From contig JAEUQE010000328.1 of assembly GCA_016789785.1 (NCBI GenBank), positions 1-7,495 of the forward strand: a stretch of DNA of 7,495 nt, written 5' to 3'. This document shows positions 6,749 through 7,495 of this stretch, one piece after another. A program made the position numbers and the translations under genes. The stretch is from Bryobacterales bacterium (GTDB lineage Bacteria; Acidobacteriota; Terriglobia; Bryobacterales; Bryobacteraceae). The notes beneath the pieces are model-generated. The model was not told the DNA's origin. It saw only the letters and a program-made list of their open reading frames with translations, and did not search any database. Position 1 is the first letter of the stretch, and the number at the start of each line of letters is the position of its first letter.

Positions 6749-6794
6749 CCGGCTGCGCCGCCGGCGAACGACTGCGCCCAGCGCTGGCTTTTTT
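6749..6794 (+). other. Weak terminator-like structure in the gap between the two unknown genes
   Basis: CCGGC (6749-6753) and GCCGG (6760-6764) can form a 5 bp stem, and a perfect 10-base palindrome CCAGCGCTGG (6778-6787) is followed at once by C and six T (6789-6794). The palindrome alone gives only a very short stem, and the first hairpin is 24 bases from the T-run, so termination would be partial at best. The rest of the 157 bp gap shows nothing recognisable. Confidence 0.25.
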
Positions 6795-6881
6795 CAGCGT
6801 ACATGTCGTTTGTGATGCACATTTCTCGGATTCCAGTACAGGGAAACCAAAACACCCGGCAAGGGACAACGAGGAGGAAAC

Positions 6882-7370
6882 TTGGATCCGATCGTGCTTT
6901 TTCACCGATGCTTTGTGGACGTAACAGGACAAGCCACTTACAAACACAACATGTGGGTCGGCAAAGAGACCTACGAGCGGCAGCCGCTCGGTGGCTCCGT
7001 TCAGGGCCATCAATGGTTGCCGAAGGCGCTACGTCCGTTGGACCTCAAGGCCAAGCCCGGACAAAACTTCCGGCAGTATGCGACGGATTGGGAGCAGCGC
7101 TGCAGTATGCTCGGGGCGTCTTCCGGCGGCACGCTGCTTTATCCCGTGGTCGCGCCTCAGGAGACGCCCGCGGGTCTTCCGGTGATCGCACACTATGGCG
7201 TGGTTGGTGGCAGCAACATCATCATTCCGCGATCGCACAGCAAGCCCAGAGGGTGGCCGTCCATTCGCTCTTTGCTGGAGCAGGACGTACCTGTCTTTGT
7301 GACGAATCAACCGGCATCTTGGAACCTCCGATGGGATCAAAGCAAGAAACCGACGAAAAGACAACGATAG
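6882..7370 (+). CDS. Hypothetical protein of unknown family (162 residues), TTG start
   Basis: I do not recognise this protein. It has 162 residues, begins at TTG 6882, and has GGAGG at 6873-6877 four bases upstream, a strong if slightly close ribosome site. A stop at 6813 limits any extension, and the next in-frame ATG (residue 24, at 6951) would lose the good site. There is no signal peptide or membrane segment. The central part is beta-like and glycine-rich (residues 79-115: ASSGGTLLYPVV, HYGVVGGSNIIIP). The last residues are strongly basic (SKKPTKRQR), which could bind nucleic acid, though this is only inference. A longer frame in another phase (6803-7459) covers it, but has the Arg/Gly/Ser-rich look of a shadow. 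It may form a pair with the preceding unknown gene, 157 bp upstream. Confidence 0.65.
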   Translation: MDPIVLFHRCFVDVTGQATYKHNMWVGKETYERQPLGGSVQGHQWLPKALRPLDLKAKPGQNFRQYATDWEQRCSMLGASSGGTLLYPVVAPQETPAGLPVIAHYGVVGGSNIIIPRSHSKPRGWPSIRSLLEQDVPVFVTNQPASWNLRWDQSKKPTKRQR

Positions 7371-7495
7371 TCCAACGATTTCGACCTTGGCTGTGGATGG
7401 GACTAGCCAGAGTGAAGTCTAGTGTCCTGTCCGTCATAACAGTTGACAACAGCGGGTGAGCGTGATTCGATAAGATATGTTCACGCCAGCAGCAG
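7371..7495 (+). other. Non-coding right edge with short repeats, TTGACA box and a possible start codon
   Basis: No gene is supported in this stretch, which is visibly poorer in GC than what precedes it. It holds an inverted pair ACTAG/CTAGT (7402-7406, 7419-7423), a tandem GTCC-T-GTCC (7424-7432), and AACAG-TTGAC-AACAG (7438-7452). The last contains a perfect TTGACA (7443-7448); TTCGAT at 7466-7471 is a poor -10 at 17 bases. ATG 7477 opens a frame (MFTPAA) that runs off the edge, with no clear ribosome site. This could be the upstream region of a next gene or one end of an insertion sequence. Confidence 0.3.

Noticed and set aside
6803..7459. A 218-codon plus-strand frame overlapping the 162-residue gene.
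   Set aside because: Its translation is rich in Arg, Gly, Ser and Ala without hydrophobic patterning, and it lacks a ribosome site; the overlapping frame from 6882 has both a GGAGG and protein-like composition.

Overview
The window looks like a piece of a high-GC bacterial chromosome, most likely an acidobacterium of the Solibacter/Bryobacter type. This rests on a membrane-spanning Ser/Thr kinase with a long C-terminal TPR array and an N-terminal start (MKPERAQKIEELYHAAL) typical of that group, next to a Tat-type formylglycine sulfatase. The taxonomy is an inference from gene style, not from a marker comparison.

Left part (1-1014, minus strand): a compact translation operon of tRNA-Tyr(GTA), tRNA-Thr(GGT) and the first 25 codons of tuf (EF-Tu), which runs off the left edge. 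It has a near-consensus sigma-70 promoter at 458-486 and a hairpin between the two tRNAs. Upstream on the same strand is a small GNAT acetyltransferase gene (565-1014).

Middle (1069-2667): a sulfatase gene on the plus strand, divergent from the GNAT gene with only 54 bp between them, followed by a tRNA-Leu(TAA) on the minus strand. The sulfatase and tRNA-Leu converge across about 100 bp that contains one hairpin.

Right part (2668-7495, plus strand): a 976-residue receptor-like Ser/Thr kinase (2837-5767) with, in order, an N-terminal helical segment, a kinase domain, one membrane segment, an Ala/Arg/Glu-rich coiled coil, and an array of TPRs of the kinesin-light-chain type with an exact 42-residue period. 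The open frame extends upstream through the tRNA-Leu, but the real start is at 2837. A 29-codon upstream reading frame ends in an ATGA overlap with that start. Two genes I do not recognise follow on the same strand (5909-6724 and 6882-7370), each with a clear ribosome binding site. The last 125 bp are non-coding, more AT-rich, and carry short repeats and a TTGACA box just before a possible start codon at the edge.

The genes do not form one obvious pathway. The tRNA/tuf part is housekeeping, the GNAT and sulfatase are single accessory enzymes, and the kinase plus the two unknown genes are the most interesting block. No CRISPR array, complete insertion sequence or rRNA gene is visible.
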